From contig NZ_FQXA01000002.1 of NCBI RefSeq assembly GCF_900129835.1, positions 124,001-188,000 on the forward strand: a stretch of DNA of 64,000 bases, given 5' to 3'. The notes beneath the pieces were generated by a model that saw only the letters and a program-made list of their open reading frames with translations, had not been told where the DNA came from and searched no databases. Of this stretch, positions 45,248-53,565 are shown piece after piece. Source of the stretch: Stutzerimonas xanthomarina DSM 18231. GTDB taxonomy: Bacteria; Pseudomonadota; Gammaproteobacteria; Pseudomonadales; Pseudomonadaceae. Position 1 is the stretch's first letter. Each line of letters begins with the position of its first letter. The position numbers and the translations under genes are program-made.

Positions 45248-45556
45248 CTAGAGCGCTTCGACTGTCTGTACGCGGATCAGCACATGTTCCTGGCGAAAGC
45301 GTGTCTGCAGCGACTCGCGATATCCCTTCCACCAAGCTCGGTCCAGTTCGGACATCATCACTTCATAGACAACCAGGTCGTCGCGCACGGAATGGCTGTT
45401 GTCTTCTTGCCATAGCCCGTCGACAGGGGCTCGGCTGTGGGCGGTCAGGCCACCGAATTGGGTCACCAATTCGTCCCGCACATCGGCAAACAGCGACTTT
45501 GGCAATGCCTGTTGGGCGTTGTCATACAGTGGCAAAAACAGAAGGACGAGGTGCAT
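45248..45556 (-). CDS. Hypothetical protein (102 aa)
   Basis: ATG at 45556 with GAGGA 8 nt before it opens a 102-residue soluble protein. It begins MHLVLLFLPLYDNAQQ and then has SLFADVRDELVTQFGGLTAH and SELDRAWWKGYRESLQTRF. Codon use is typical of the window. It is not a family I can name; the pattern of hydrophobic start then mixed alpha-beta resembles small ferredoxin-like proteins. It is divergent from the next hypothetical gene. Confidence 0.65.
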   Translation of the reverse strand: MHLVLLFLPLYDNAQQALPKSLFADVRDELVTQFGGLTAHSRAPVDGLWQEDNSHSVRDDLVVYEVMMSELDRAWWKGYRESLQTRFRQEHVLIRVQTVEAL

Positions 45557-45708
45557 GGTCAGGGTTCCTCAGCGATTGGCGTGCTTTGTGATACGACCTA
45601 CTGGCGCACGCTCGATGCGACCGCTGCGGACCAACGGCAGCTCAGCGGCGAATTTGCAGGCGCGGCCGGACTCCAAGCACTACAAGCATTAGTTGGAGGT
45701 AACCCAAG

Positions 45709-46035
45709 ATGGCATCGTCCACCCCCTCGGTAACCGCCCTACAGAAAGCGCAGGACATCACATCGCGCTGGGCCGACGGCGAGCTGGGCGCCGAAGAGGC
45801 GCAGCATGCACTTAAGTCGGTCTTCGATCACTGGCGGCCCGCTGAGGCCACGACCGACGCCGGGCAGGTCGCGGAGTCATCGCTGACTGCGGCGCGTATT
45901 GCCTTTCAGGATTGGCAGCAGCGCGGCGAAAACTGCGAGGAACTGGTCACGCAGCTGCGCTGGATTCTCGATCCTTCGAAAGACGGTATCACCGATCCGG
46001 CGCTCAACGTCTACGCGCCTCAGCGCCCGGATTGA
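45709..46035 (+). CDS. Hypothetical protein (108 aa)
   Basis: Preceded by GGAGGTAACCCAAG, an excellent ribosome site. The 108-residue product is acidic and mostly helical (QKAQDITSRWADGELGAEEA, AARIAFQDWQQRGENCEEL), with no signal peptide. Ends 10 bp before the stop of the convergent PP2C-kinase gene. Unknown function. Confidence 0.7.
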   Translation: MASSTPSVTALQKAQDITSRWADGELGAEEAQHALKSVFDHWRPAEATTDAGQVAESSLTAARIAFQDWQQRGENCEELVTQLRWILDPSKDGITDPALNVYAPQRPD

Positions 46036-46044
46036 TGCCTTCGC

Positions 46045-47766
46045 TCAACGAGCCAGCAATACGATTACCGCGATCATCAACAGCAACGACACAGCTTGCC
46101 AGAACAGCACCGGGTTGCGCTCCAGAAGTGGCGGGCGAGCCTTGTTCAGAAAAGCCTGGTTCGGCTGGCGCAGCTCGAAGACGAACTCCGACAGATCCTC
46201 GTAGCGTTTGTAAGGGTCCGGATGCAGCGCCTTGCGCAGTACGTCATCAATCCACGCCGGTACGCCGCGGTCGTGCTCGCGGATGGAACGATAGCTGAGC
46301 TTGTTCTGCGCCGCGCGGGTGCGGCAGCTGGCAACTTGGGTGCCGTAGGGCAGGGCACCGGTCAGCATCTGGTAGGTGATCACCGCCAGCGAAAACATGT
46401 CGGAGCGGCTGCTACCGCTCTCGCCGAGGAAGTACTCCGGCGCCGTGTACTGGGCCGTGCCCAACAGTTCGTTGCGCTCGATGGGCGACGCCACTTCCAT
46501 GATGCCGGCCACCCGCGTGGATCCGAAGTCGATGATTTTGACCGTGCCGGTGGCGTCGATCATGATGTTGGCCGGGCGCAGATCCTGATGCAGCATTTCC
46601 AGCCGGTGGAAGGCGCGAACGCCCTTGGCGATTTGCTCGACGATGCCGCGCACGGTTTCCAGATCCGGGCGGGGATGGTCGATCATCCATTGCGCCAGCG
46701 TCTGGCCTTCGATGTATTCGCTGACGCTATACAGGTAGTTGCGTTTGCGGGTCTGCAAGCATGGCTTGGCCACATGCGCGCTGTTGATGCGTCGCGCCAC
46801 CCAGTCTTCCGTGAGAAACCGCTCCAGGTACTGCACGTCTCGTTGCAGGTCCATCGAGGGGGCCTTGATGATCACCGGCGCTTGGCTTTCGTCGTCGGTT
46901 GCGAGATACACATGGCTGCGGCTGCTGGCGTGCACCTCGCGCACGATGGTGTAGCCGTCGAATGCCGCGCGGGCTTCGAGAATGGGCGGGAAGGGCAGTT
47001 CGGTCAACTGCTGCAAGAGTTCGTCGGCAGCCTGCAGCGGCAGCGCGTCGATACGCAGGATTTGCACCGTCAGGTTGTCGTCGCTGCCCTGTTCCAGCGC
47101 CTGGGCGACGATGGCCCGTGCGGCTGCGTCCAGATCATCTGCGTAGTGAGCGATGGCACCGAGCATCGACGGTGCGCTGACGTACTCGTATACGCCATCG
47201 GTGGCGAGGATAAAGGTGTCGTCCACGTCGACCGGTTCGGCGCGATAGTCCAGATCCAGCTGTGGGTGGATGCCCAATGCGCGGCTCAGGTAACTCTTGT
47301 CTTCCGAGACCCACATTCGGTGGTCATTGGTCAGTTGCTCCAGCGCAGCGCCTTGGACGCGGTAGATACGCGAGTCGCCCGCATGAAAGAGGTGCGCCGT
47401 GGTCGATTTGATGACCATCGCGCTGAAGGTGCAAACATAACCACGATCCGGATCGAAGCGATAGGGGCTCTGTTGGCCCTGGGCGTGCAACCAGGAATTG
47501 GTTGCCATCAGCACTCGTTGCGCCGAGGTTTTCACTGACCAGGCATCGGAGGTGCAGTAGTAGTCAGCGAAAAAGCCACTGACGGCTGATTCGCTGGCAA
47601 TGTGACTGACGGCGCTGCTGCTGATGCCATCCGCCAAGGCAATGGCGATGCCCTTGCTGCTCAGTTGTGGCTCTTTCGGAATGTAGACGCCGTGGAAGTC
47701 CTGGTTGGTTTCCTTGGCGCCCTTGTCGGTGTGTTGGCCCACCGAAACCTTGAGTTGACTGCTCAT
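46045..47766 (-). CDS. Bifunctional PP2C phosphatase/serine-threonine kinase
   Basis: A 573-residue protein. N-terminal PP2C domain (~1-235; GQHTDKGAKETNQD, ADGISSS, HAGDSRIYRV, ATDGVYEY, DNLTVQ). Middle Hanks-type kinase (~265-530; catalytic HQDLRPANIMI and KIIDFGSTRV; Lys near IIKAPS). C-terminal membrane helix (~548-570). It is thought to phosphorylate and dephosphorylate proteins at the inner membrane. In P. aeruginosa the homologue lies next to nirBD, and its target in nitrate/nitrite assimilation is not known to me. Starts at ATG 47766; a GGGTT repeat tract ends 14 bp upstream. Last gene of the nirBDC cluster. Confidence 0.9.
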   Translation of the reverse strand: MSSQLKVSVGQHTDKGAKETNQDFHGVYIPKEPQLSSKGIAIALADGISSSAVSHIASESAVSGFFADYYCTSDAWSVKTSAQRVLMATNSWLHAQGQQSPYRFDPDRGYVCTFSAMVIKSTTAHLFHAGDSRIYRVQGAALEQLTNDHRMWVSEDKSYLSRALGIHPQLDLDYRAEPVDVDDTFILATDGVYEYVSAPSMLGAIAHYADDLDAAARAIVAQALEQGSDDNLTVQILRIDALPLQAADELLQQLTELPFPPILEARAAFDGYTIVREVHASSRSHVYLATDDESQAPVIIKAPSMDLQRDVQYLERFLTEDWVARRINSAHVAKPCLQTRKRNYLYSVSEYIEGQTLAQWMIDHPRPDLETVRGIVEQIAKGVRAFHRLEMLHQDLRPANIMIDATGTVKIIDFGSTRVAGIMEVASPIERNELLGTAQYTAPEYFLGESGSSRSDMFSLAVITYQMLTGALPYGTQVASCRTRAAQNKLSYRSIREHDRGVPAWIDDVLRKALHPDPYKRYEDLSEFVFELRQPNQAFLNKARPPLLERNPVLFWQAVSLLLMIAVIVLLAR

Positions 47767-47779
47767 GCGCTCGAAATTT

Positions 47780-47804
47780 AACCCAACCCAACCCAACCCA
47801 ACCC
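47780..47804 (-). repeat. GGGTT pentanucleotide repeat (5 copies) before the kinase start
   Basis: On the minus strand (GGGTT)5 sits 14-38 bp upstream of the PP2C-kinase ATG, in the position of the ribosome binding site. Pentamer tracts change copy number by slippage and could alter spacing or translation. Copy number is exact: 25 bp. Confidence 0.85.
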
Positions 47805-47820
47805 AGCCCTGCGGTTATCG

Positions 47821-48003
47821 CGGCTGGCTCGATTTTGAAAAAGCCAGCTTGCTGGCGAAGCTGCTCCACCGACCTTGGCGTCTGGCCCATAGCGTCGCCC
47901 TGCTATTCGCGAGCGAGCTCGCTCCTACGGGACGTGTTCCTGCTTCAGCCTTCATTGCCGCGGCTGGCTCGCTTTTGTGGGAGCCAGCTTGCTGGCGAAG
48001 CTG
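47821..48003. repeat. REP-like direct repeat pair
   Basis: Two 43-bp near-identical copies (CGGCTGGCTCG...GCTGGCGAAGCTG at 47821-47863 and 47961-48003), each with an inner inverted repeat (GCCAGCTTGCTGGC-like). A third, different REP unit (TATTCGCGAGCGAGCTCGC) lies between them at 47904-47930. They fill the gap between nirC and the kinase gene. Confidence 0.75.
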
Positions 48004-48026
48004 TTGGATATCGCTCGATTGCCGTC

Positions 48027-48842
48027 TCAACGCGCCACTGCACGCTTTGGTGCGGTCCGTACGTGGGTGGTGTAGAGCGTCAGGCCGGTGAAGGCCAGGC
48101 CGCCGACCAGGTTGCCCAGCGCAGTGGGGATTTCGTTCCAGACCATGTAATCCATGATCGAGAAGTTGCCGCCCATGATCATCGCCGAGGGGAACAGGAA
48201 CATGTTCACCACCGAATGCTCGAAGCCCATGAAGAAGAACAGCATGATCGGCATCCACATGGCGATCACCTTGCCGCTGACCGAGGTGGAGATCATCGCG
48301 CCGACCACGCCCATCGAGACCATCCAGTTGCACAGCATGCCGCGCAGGAAGATGGTGAACCAGCCAGCGGCGCCGAACTCGGCATAACCCAGCGTACGCG
48401 CTTCACCGACGTGCGAGATCTTTTCGCCCACGGGACCCGGATCGGTGGAGAAGCCCATGGTGAAGACGAAGGCCATCATGAAGGCGACGGTGAGCGCTCC
48501 GCCGAAGTTACCCAGAAACACCAGCCCCCAATTGCGCAGCACGCCGTTGACGGTTACGCCCGGTCGCTTGTCCAGCAAGGCCAGCGGCGTGAGGACGAAG
48601 ACGCCGGTGAGCAGGTCGAACCCCATCAAGTACAGCATGACGAAACCGACCGGGAAGAGCATGGCTCCTACCAGGGGCGAACCGGTTTGTACCGTGATGG
48701 TGATGGCAAAGACTGCTGCCAGCGCAAGGATGGCTCCGGCCATGAAGGCCCGAATCAAGGTATCCCGTGTGGACATGAAAATCTTGGACTCACCCGCGTC
48801 GACCATTTTGGTGACGAATTCCGAAGGGACGATGTAGGACAT
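48027..48842 (-). CDS. nirC: Formate/nitrite transporter (NirC/FocA family)
   Basis: A 271-residue membrane protein with six helices in the FNT fold. Signatures: AGAILALAAVFAI, NWGLVFLGNFGGALTVA, GMLCNWMVSMGVVGA, and the MGFEHSVVNMFLFP segment bearing the channel-gating His. It moves nitrite (or formate) across the inner membrane. Being in the nirB-nirD cluster, nitrite is the likely substrate. In related Pseudomonas a nitrate MFS carrier (NasA) often takes this place. The start is at ATG 48842. Confidence 0.9.
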   Translation of the reverse strand: MSYIVPSEFVTKMVDAGESKIFMSTRDTLIRAFMAGAILALAAVFAITITVQTGSPLVGAMLFPVGFVMLYLMGFDLLTGVFVLTPLALLDKRPGVTVNGVLRNWGLVFLGNFGGALTVAFMMAFVFTMGFSTDPGPVGEKISHVGEARTLGYAEFGAAGWFTIFLRGMLCNWMVSMGVVGAMISTSVSGKVIAMWMPIMLFFFMGFEHSVVNMFLFPSAMIMGGNFSIMDYMVWNEIPTALGNLVGGLAFTGLTLYTTHVRTAPKRAVAR

Positions 48843-48935
48843 GGCGGTTCTCTGTGGGCGTTGTGGAGCCCGACCAAGAAGGTGCGGGCTGGATTCGTTT
48901 CTGGCCCGGCGAGGAGCCGGGCAATGGTGCGCTAA

Positions 48936-48961
48936 GGCTCGCGGTCAAGACCGCTCCCACA
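48936..48961. repeat. REP element in nirD-nirC gap
   Basis: GCTCGCGGTCAAGACCGCTC followed by CCACA is a typical Pseudomonas REP sequence with a short inverted repeat (GCGGTC/GACCGC). It lies in the 168-bp gap between nirD and nirC and may limit transcription or stabilise mRNA. Confidence 0.7.
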
Positions 48962-49010
48962 ATCGGCCTGCGGGCGCGGTCGGGGGACGCCTAGTCTCGA
49001 TCGCGAAAAC

Positions 49011-49388
49011 TCAGTCGACGGCGATTTCTACCGCCTCGCCTTTGAGCCGCACCGCCCAAACGCGCAGGCGCTGCTCGGGATACTCAAGACAGGCGCCGTC
49101 CTGCAGCCGAAAGTGCTGTTTGTACAGCGGGGAGGCGATTACCAAATCGCCCTTGAGCTGCCCCAGAATGCCGCGGCCGATGACATTGGCGCCCGATTTC
49201 GGGTCCTTGTTGGCGACGGCGAAAACTTTCTCACCCGTCTCGGTTTCGGGCAGGTGGAACAGCGCCACCTGCTCGTCATCGAGCCAGGCGACCACGCCTG
49301 AATTGGCGACCAGATCACGACGGCTGCAGAGCGCCCGCCAGCTGACGTTTTCACTCGGTTGCATGCGTAAGGCGTTGGACTGGCTCAT
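49011..49388 (-). CDS. nirD: Nitrite reductase small subunit NirD
   Basis: A 125-residue Rieske-fold protein without the usual cluster cysteines, as expected for NirD. Conserved segments include SGVVAWLDDEQVALFHLP, FAVANKDPKSGANVIGRGI and YKQHFRLQDGACLEYPE. It partners NirB in reduction of nitrite to ammonium in the cytoplasm. Its ATG overlaps the nirB stop (TGATG), so the two are coupled. 125 residues is slightly longer than the usual 108-120. Confidence 0.92.
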   Translation of the reverse strand: MSQSNALRMQPSENVSWRALCSRRDLVANSGVVAWLDDEQVALFHLPETETGEKVFAVANKDPKSGANVIGRGILGQLKGDLVIASPLYKQHFRLQDGACLEYPEQRLRVWAVRLKGEAVEIAVD

Positions 49389-51961
49389 CAGAGCACCTCC
49401 TCGGTGACGGGAATCAGGTGAAGTTCGTGTGCATGTGCTGGGCGGCGCTGGCCGCGTTCCCTGACGAAGTGAACGTCCGGATCGCCGCGCTGGTCGTTGA
49501 CGAAGGTGCGGAAGCGCTTGAGTTTTTCCGGGTCCTTGATGGCGTTGGCCCACTCGCATTCGTAGCGGTCGACCACCAGCTGCATCTGCGCTTCCAGCTC
49601 AGCGGCGAGGTTCAGGCTGTCATCGATGATGACTTCCTTGAGGTAATCGAGGCCGCCGTCCAAGGATTCGCGCCACACGGAGGTGCGTTGCAGCTTGTCC
49701 GCGGTGCGGATGTAGAACATCAGGAAGCGGTCGATGTAGCGGATCAGCGTTTCGTCATCGAGGTCAGTGGCGAACAGCTCGGCGTGACGCGGGCGCATGC
49801 CGCCATTGCCTGCCACATAGAGGTTCCAGCCGTTCTCGGTGGCGATCACGCCGATGTCCTTGCTCTGTGCTTCGGCGCATTCGCGGGTGCAACCGGAGAC
49901 GCCGAACTTGATCTTGTGTGGTGAACGCAGGCCCTTGTAGCGATCCTCCAGGCGCAGCGCCATGCCGACACTGTCCTGCACGCCGTAGCGGCACCAGGTG
50001 CTGCCAACGCACGATTTCACCGTACGCAGGGATTTGCCGTAGGCATGGCCGGTTTCGAAGCCGGCCTCGATCAGCTCACCCCAGATATCCGGCAGCTCGT
50101 GCAGCTGCGCGCCGAACAGGTCGATGCGCTGACCGCCGGTGATCTTGGTGTAAAGGTCGTATTTCTTGGCGACAGCGCCGAGGGCGATCAGCTTGTCCGG
50201 GGTGATCTCACCGCCGGCGATGCGCGGCACCACCGAGTAGGTGCCGTTCTTCTGCATGTTGGCCATGAAGGTGTCGTTGGTGTCTTGCAGTGGGATCAGG
50301 CCTGGATCGGTGATCGGCTGGTTCCAGCAGGAGGCGAGAATCGAGCCCACCGCCGGCTTGCAGATGTCGCAGCCGGTGTGGCCGCGGCCGTGTTTGGCCA
50401 GCAGCTCATTGAAACTGATGATGCCTTCAACGCGGACGATGCCGTACAGCTCCTGGCGGGTATGAGCAAAGTGTTCGCATAGGCTTTTGTCGACTTCGAC
50501 GCCACGAGCGGTCAGCTCGTGCTCGAAGACCTGCTTGAGCAGCGCGCTGCAGCCGCCGCAGCCGGTGCCAGCTTTGGTTGCGGCTTTCAACTCACCGAGG
50601 TCGGTGATGCCGGCGTCGACCTGACAGCACACCGCGCCTTTGGTGACGTTGTGGCATGAGCAGATCGTGGCGGTGTCGGGTAGCGCGTCGGCGCCCAGCG
50701 TCGGTGCGCCATCCGACAGCGGAAGGATCAGAGAGGACGGATCGGTCGGCAGCTTGATGCCGTTCTGCGCGTATTGCAGCAGGGTGTCGTAGTAACTGTT
50801 GTCGCCGATCAGCACCGCACCGATGACGCGCTTGCCGTCTTCGGACAGCACCAGACGGCGATAGCTGGCGTTGGCTTCGTCGATGAAGCGATAACTCTTG
50901 GCGCCGGGTGTGGCGGCGTGGGCATCACCGATGGAGCCGACGTCGACGCCGAGCAGCTTGAGCTTGGTGGACATGTCCGCGCCGCTGAATGGCTGGTGCG
51001 GCTCGCCGGTGAGCAGGGCTGCGACGTTACGTGCCATGGTGTAGCCGGGCGCGACCAAGCCGAAAATCATGCCGTTCCAGGATGCGCATTCACCGATGGC
51101 GTAGATCGAGGGGTCACTGGTGCGGTAGTCGCCATCGATCACGATGCCCCCGCGCGGGGCGATGTCCAGCTCGGCGCTGCGGGCCAGTGCATCCTGCGGG
51201 CGGATACCGGCGGAGAAGACGATCAGGTCGGTTTCCAGATACTCACATCTACCATCAGCGCCATCGTTGAAGTTCATCCGGTACGCGTATTCCTCACCGA
51301 TGACGATTTCCTGCGTGGCGCGGGACAGGTGCACACCGACGCCCAGCGCCTCGATACGGGCCTTGAGCGCCTTACCGCCTTCCTCGTCCAGCTGAACGGG
51401 CATCAGGCGCGGGGCGAACTCGACCACATGCGCTTCAAGACCGAGGGACTTGAGTGCGTTGGCCGCTTCCAGACCAAGCAGGCCCCCACCGACCACCACG
51501 CCGCGCTTGGCATTGCTGGCGGCGGCGCGAATGGCGTCGAGGTCATCCAGGGTGCGGTAGACCAGACGCGAGTTGCCTTCGGCGCCTGGAATCGGCGGTA
51601 CGAACGGGTAGGAACCGGTGGCCAGGATCAGCTTGTCGTACGGCTGGCGGCCTTCGCGGGTGACCACTTCCTTGCGCTCGCGGTCGATTTCCAGCACCTG
51701 CACGCCGAGGTGCATGTGCACGCCGTGAGCGGCGTAATAGTCCGCTTCGCACATGGCCAGGGAATCGGCATCGCGGCCACCGAAGTACTCGGACAGGTGA
51801 ACGCGATCGTAGGCACGCTGGCGCTCTTCGCCGTACACGTGCAACTGATACTGGCTCAGCGCACCGCGCTCGATCAGCTGCTCGACACAGTGGTGTCCCA
51901 CCATGCCGTTGCCGATCACGATCAATGTTTCGCTTTTGATCGGGGTGATGATTGCGTTCAT
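49388..51961 (-). CDS. nirB: NADH-dependent nitrite reductase large subunit NirB
   Basis: An 857-residue multidomain enzyme. N-terminal FAD/NADH domains (VIGNGMVGHHC at ~16, VVVGGGLLGLEAA at ~155), a BFD-type [2Fe-2S] site (Cys434, Cys436, Cys468, Cys471), a second cysteine pair (Cys531, Cys534), and siroheme/[4Fe-4S] ligands Cys651, Cys657, Cys691, Cys695. It makes ammonium from nitrite for assimilation. First gene of the operon. The start at 51961 has AGGA-like GGACCAGGC upstream. Upstream lie a terminator hairpin and a sigma-54 promoter. Confidence 0.94.
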   Translation of the reverse strand: MNAIITPIKSETLIVIGNGMVGHHCVEQLIERGALSQYQLHVYGEERQRAYDRVHLSEYFGGRDADSLAMCEADYYAAHGVHMHLGVQVLEIDRERKEVVTREGRQPYDKLILATGSYPFVPPIPGAEGNSRLVYRTLDDLDAIRAAASNAKRGVVVGGGLLGLEAANALKSLGLEAHVVEFAPRLMPVQLDEEGGKALKARIEALGVGVHLSRATQEIVIGEEYAYRMNFNDGADGRCEYLETDLIVFSAGIRPQDALARSAELDIAPRGGIVIDGDYRTSDPSIYAIGECASWNGMIFGLVAPGYTMARNVAALLTGEPHQPFSGADMSTKLKLLGVDVGSIGDAHAATPGAKSYRFIDEANASYRRLVLSEDGKRVIGAVLIGDNSYYDTLLQYAQNGIKLPTDPSSLILPLSDGAPTLGADALPDTATICSCHNVTKGAVCCQVDAGITDLGELKAATKAGTGCGGCSALLKQVFEHELTARGVEVDKSLCEHFAHTRQELYGIVRVEGIISFNELLAKHGRGHTGCDICKPAVGSILASCWNQPITDPGLIPLQDTNDTFMANMQKNGTYSVVPRIAGGEITPDKLIALGAVAKKYDLYTKITGGQRIDLFGAQLHELPDIWGELIEAGFETGHAYGKSLRTVKSCVGSTWCRYGVQDSVGMALRLEDRYKGLRSPHKIKFGVSGCTRECAEAQSKDIGVIATENGWNLYVAGNGGMRPRHAELFATDLDDETLIRYIDRFLMFYIRTADKLQRTSVWRESLDGGLDYLKEVIIDDSLNLAAELEAQMQLVVDRYECEWANAIKDPEKLKRFRTFVNDQRGDPDVHFVRERGQRRPAHAHELHLIPVTEEVL

Positions 51962-52000
51962 GCCTGGTCCTCCGTCGATGCCGCGCTACGGCGTCGTCGT

Positions 52001-52050
52001 ACAAAAACAAAAAAGGCGCCTGGAGCTGTCGGGCAGCTCCAGGCGCCTTT
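52001..52050 (-). terminator. Leader attenuator hairpin upstream of nirB
   Basis: A 17-bp perfect stem (52012-52028 with 52034-52050, 5-nt loop) followed on the minus strand by TTTTTTGTTTTTGT. It lies 40 bp upstream of the nirB start, between promoter and gene, so transcription must pass it. In pseudomonads and Azotobacter, nitrate/nitrite assimilation operons have such leader terminators, overcome by NasT when nitrate or nitrite is sensed. The same logic is inferred. Confidence 0.85.
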
Positions 52051-52189
52051 GCCTGGTATTCATGGAATGTGGGGGTGATGTGCGAGCGACGTTGCCCGTT
52101 GCACCCGTCCCGTGCCATGTGTGGCTGATGGTCTTCGTTGACCGCGGGAAGCTCTGCCGAATCGGTCGGCAGGTGTTGAAGGTGACTTA

Positions 52190-52204
52190 GCAGGTTGCAT
52201 GCCA
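52190..52204 (-). promoter_or_regulatory. Sigma-54 promoter of nirB
   Basis: Minus-strand TGGCATGCAACCTGC matches the TGGCACG-N4-TTGC consensus with correct GG to GC spacing and only two deviations. The predicted transcript start is near 52178, giving a ~217-nt leader. A sigma-54 promoter fits nitrogen control (NtrC), though no NtrC site was mapped. Confidence 0.75.
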
Positions 52205-52250
52205 GTGTTGGGTGCAGGTGGCAGCGTCAGGGAACCGCTTCTAGGAACTG

Positions 52251-52309
52251 GTGGGCTGAAGCCCACCCTACGCAACCTCCGTCTACCGTAGGGTGGGCTT
52301 CAGCCCACC
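52251..52309. repeat. Inverted-repeat pair of the GGGTGGGCTTCAGCCCACC family
   Basis: Two opposing copies, each itself palindromic (GTGGGCTGAAGCCCACCCTACG and CGTAGGGTGGGCTTCAGCCC), 13 bp apart. This is a REP pair (BIME-like), able to form a long hairpin. A similar element occurs at 55003-55021. Confidence 0.8.
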
Positions 52310-52532
52310 AATGATCCCCACAGCCCTCACATCCGTTTCCGCTTGCTGAGGCGCGGCACCGACCCAGAAGGGTGCGGTGCAAGAGACCGGTTCCCCTATT
52401 TGGGGCGATATGGCAGACGTTTTGGCCCGAAGCCGAACATTGCACCCCGGTAGTCGGTCAGTACACGACTTGCCGGTGGCCGCGTACTTATCCTGCTGCT
52501 GGCCTTACCAACTGACGAATCGCGGAGATCAC

Positions 52533-53393
52533 TTGAACAAGGTCGTCGAACAACCTCTTTTGCTGGGCATGATGCGCCTGATGCAATACCCCGAACTGGC
52601 GCAGCCACAGGCGCTGCTGGGCTTTCTGGAGCGCTGCGTCGAGCGCGGCCTGAGTGGTTTCGACCACGCCGATATCTACGGTGGCGGTGACTGCGAAGCG
52701 CATTTCGGCGCAGCGCTAAAACTGCAACCGGCGTTGCGCGAGCAGGTCCAGCTGATCGGCAAGGCCGATATCGTGCCCGCTGCGCAGGACAGCTCGCGCT
52801 GGCAGGTCAAGCACTACAACACCCGAGCGGATTACCTCACCCAGGCGGTGGAGGGCTCGTTGAAGCGGTTGGGCGTGGAGCGCCTCGACGGCTTTCTACT
52901 GCACCGCCCCGATCCCTTACTGCGGGTCGATGAAGTCGCGCGGGCGCTGGATGATCTGGTCGGCAGCGGCAAGATCGGCTGGCTCGGGGTCTCCAATGCG
53001 GAGTTGCTGCACTGCCAGACGCTGGCGCGGGAGCTGCCGCTGCGTTGCAATCAGATCGAGCTGTCACTGCAGGCGCAGGACGCCGCGTGGGATGGTCGGT
53101 TGCACGCCATGGAAAGCGAAGGAGTGCATGTGCTGGCGTGGTCGCCGATGGGTGGTGGACGTTTCGGTCCTGAATTGCTGCGTGCGCTCGACGAGGTTGG
53201 CGCGGCGTTGAACGCCACAGCCAATCAGGTCGCCCTGGCCTGGCTGCGCAAGCTGCCCGGCAAGCCGGTGCCGATCCTCGGTAGCCTGCGCTGGGAGCGA
53301 ATCGAGGAAGCGCTGCTGGGCGCCGAGCTGCAGCTTGATACTCAGACCTGGTTCTATCTCGCCCAGGCGGCGCGAGGGCATGAGGTTGCCTGA
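52533..53393 (+). CDS. Aldo/keto reductase (YdhF-like)
   Basis: A 286-residue (beta/alpha)8 reductase. Catalytic residues: Asp and Tyr in GFDHADIYGGGDCEAHFG (residues ~35-55), Lys in IGKADIV, His in LLHRPDPLLR. The C-terminal NADPH site follows. Reduces carbonyls with NADPH; substrate unknown. The start was placed at TTG 52533 with GGAG upstream because it gives the family N-terminus QPLLLGMMRLM; earlier starts add about 50 residues of unrelated sequence. Confidence 0.87.
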   Translation: MNKVVEQPLLLGMMRLMQYPELAQPQALLGFLERCVERGLSGFDHADIYGGGDCEAHFGAALKLQPALREQVQLIGKADIVPAAQDSSRWQVKHYNTRADYLTQAVEGSLKRLGVERLDGFLLHRPDPLLRVDEVARALDDLVGSGKIGWLGVSNAELLHCQTLARELPLRCNQIELSLQAQDAAWDGRLHAMESEGVHVLAWSPMGGGRFGPELLRALDEVGAALNATANQVALAWLRKLPGKPVPILGSLRWERIEEALLGAELQLDTQTWFYLAQAARGHEVA

Positions 53394-53565
53394 CGCCCTT
53401 TGTGGCCTAGCCGTACGGTGCTTTTCGCCGAACGGTGCCGGCGTAATGGCGCTTATTCAGCTATAGCCATATTCCTGACACAGTGACTTTCTAAGGTGGT
53501 TCTCCGGTGCCAGAGTGCCGCGCATGTCGCACGGCGCAGGCCCCAAACGGATGGAGACACCCAAC

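Larger units (their letters stand above)
51962..52532. other. nirB leader, promoter and upstream repeats
   Basis: 571 bp without a gene. From right to left on the minus strand: a sigma-54 promoter near 52190-52204, a ~215-nt leader, a strong hairpin terminator at 52001-52050, then nirB. To the right lie a paired inverted repeat (52251-52309) and, up to 52532, the 5' region of the aldo/keto reductase gene, where nothing else is evident. Confidence 0.6.

Noticed and set aside
46096-47538. 480-codon open frame antisense to the PP2C-kinase gene
   Set aside because: Long antisense frames are common in GC-rich DNA; the protein has no recognisable motif, while the opposite strand encodes a clear kinase/phosphatase.
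47780-47804. GGGTT repeats as a telomere-like end
   Set aside because: Only five copies inside an operon; a simple sequence repeat explains it.
50774-52078. 434-codon open frame antisense to nirB
   Set aside because: Fully covered by nirB with all cofactor motifs; the antisense product lacks any family signature.
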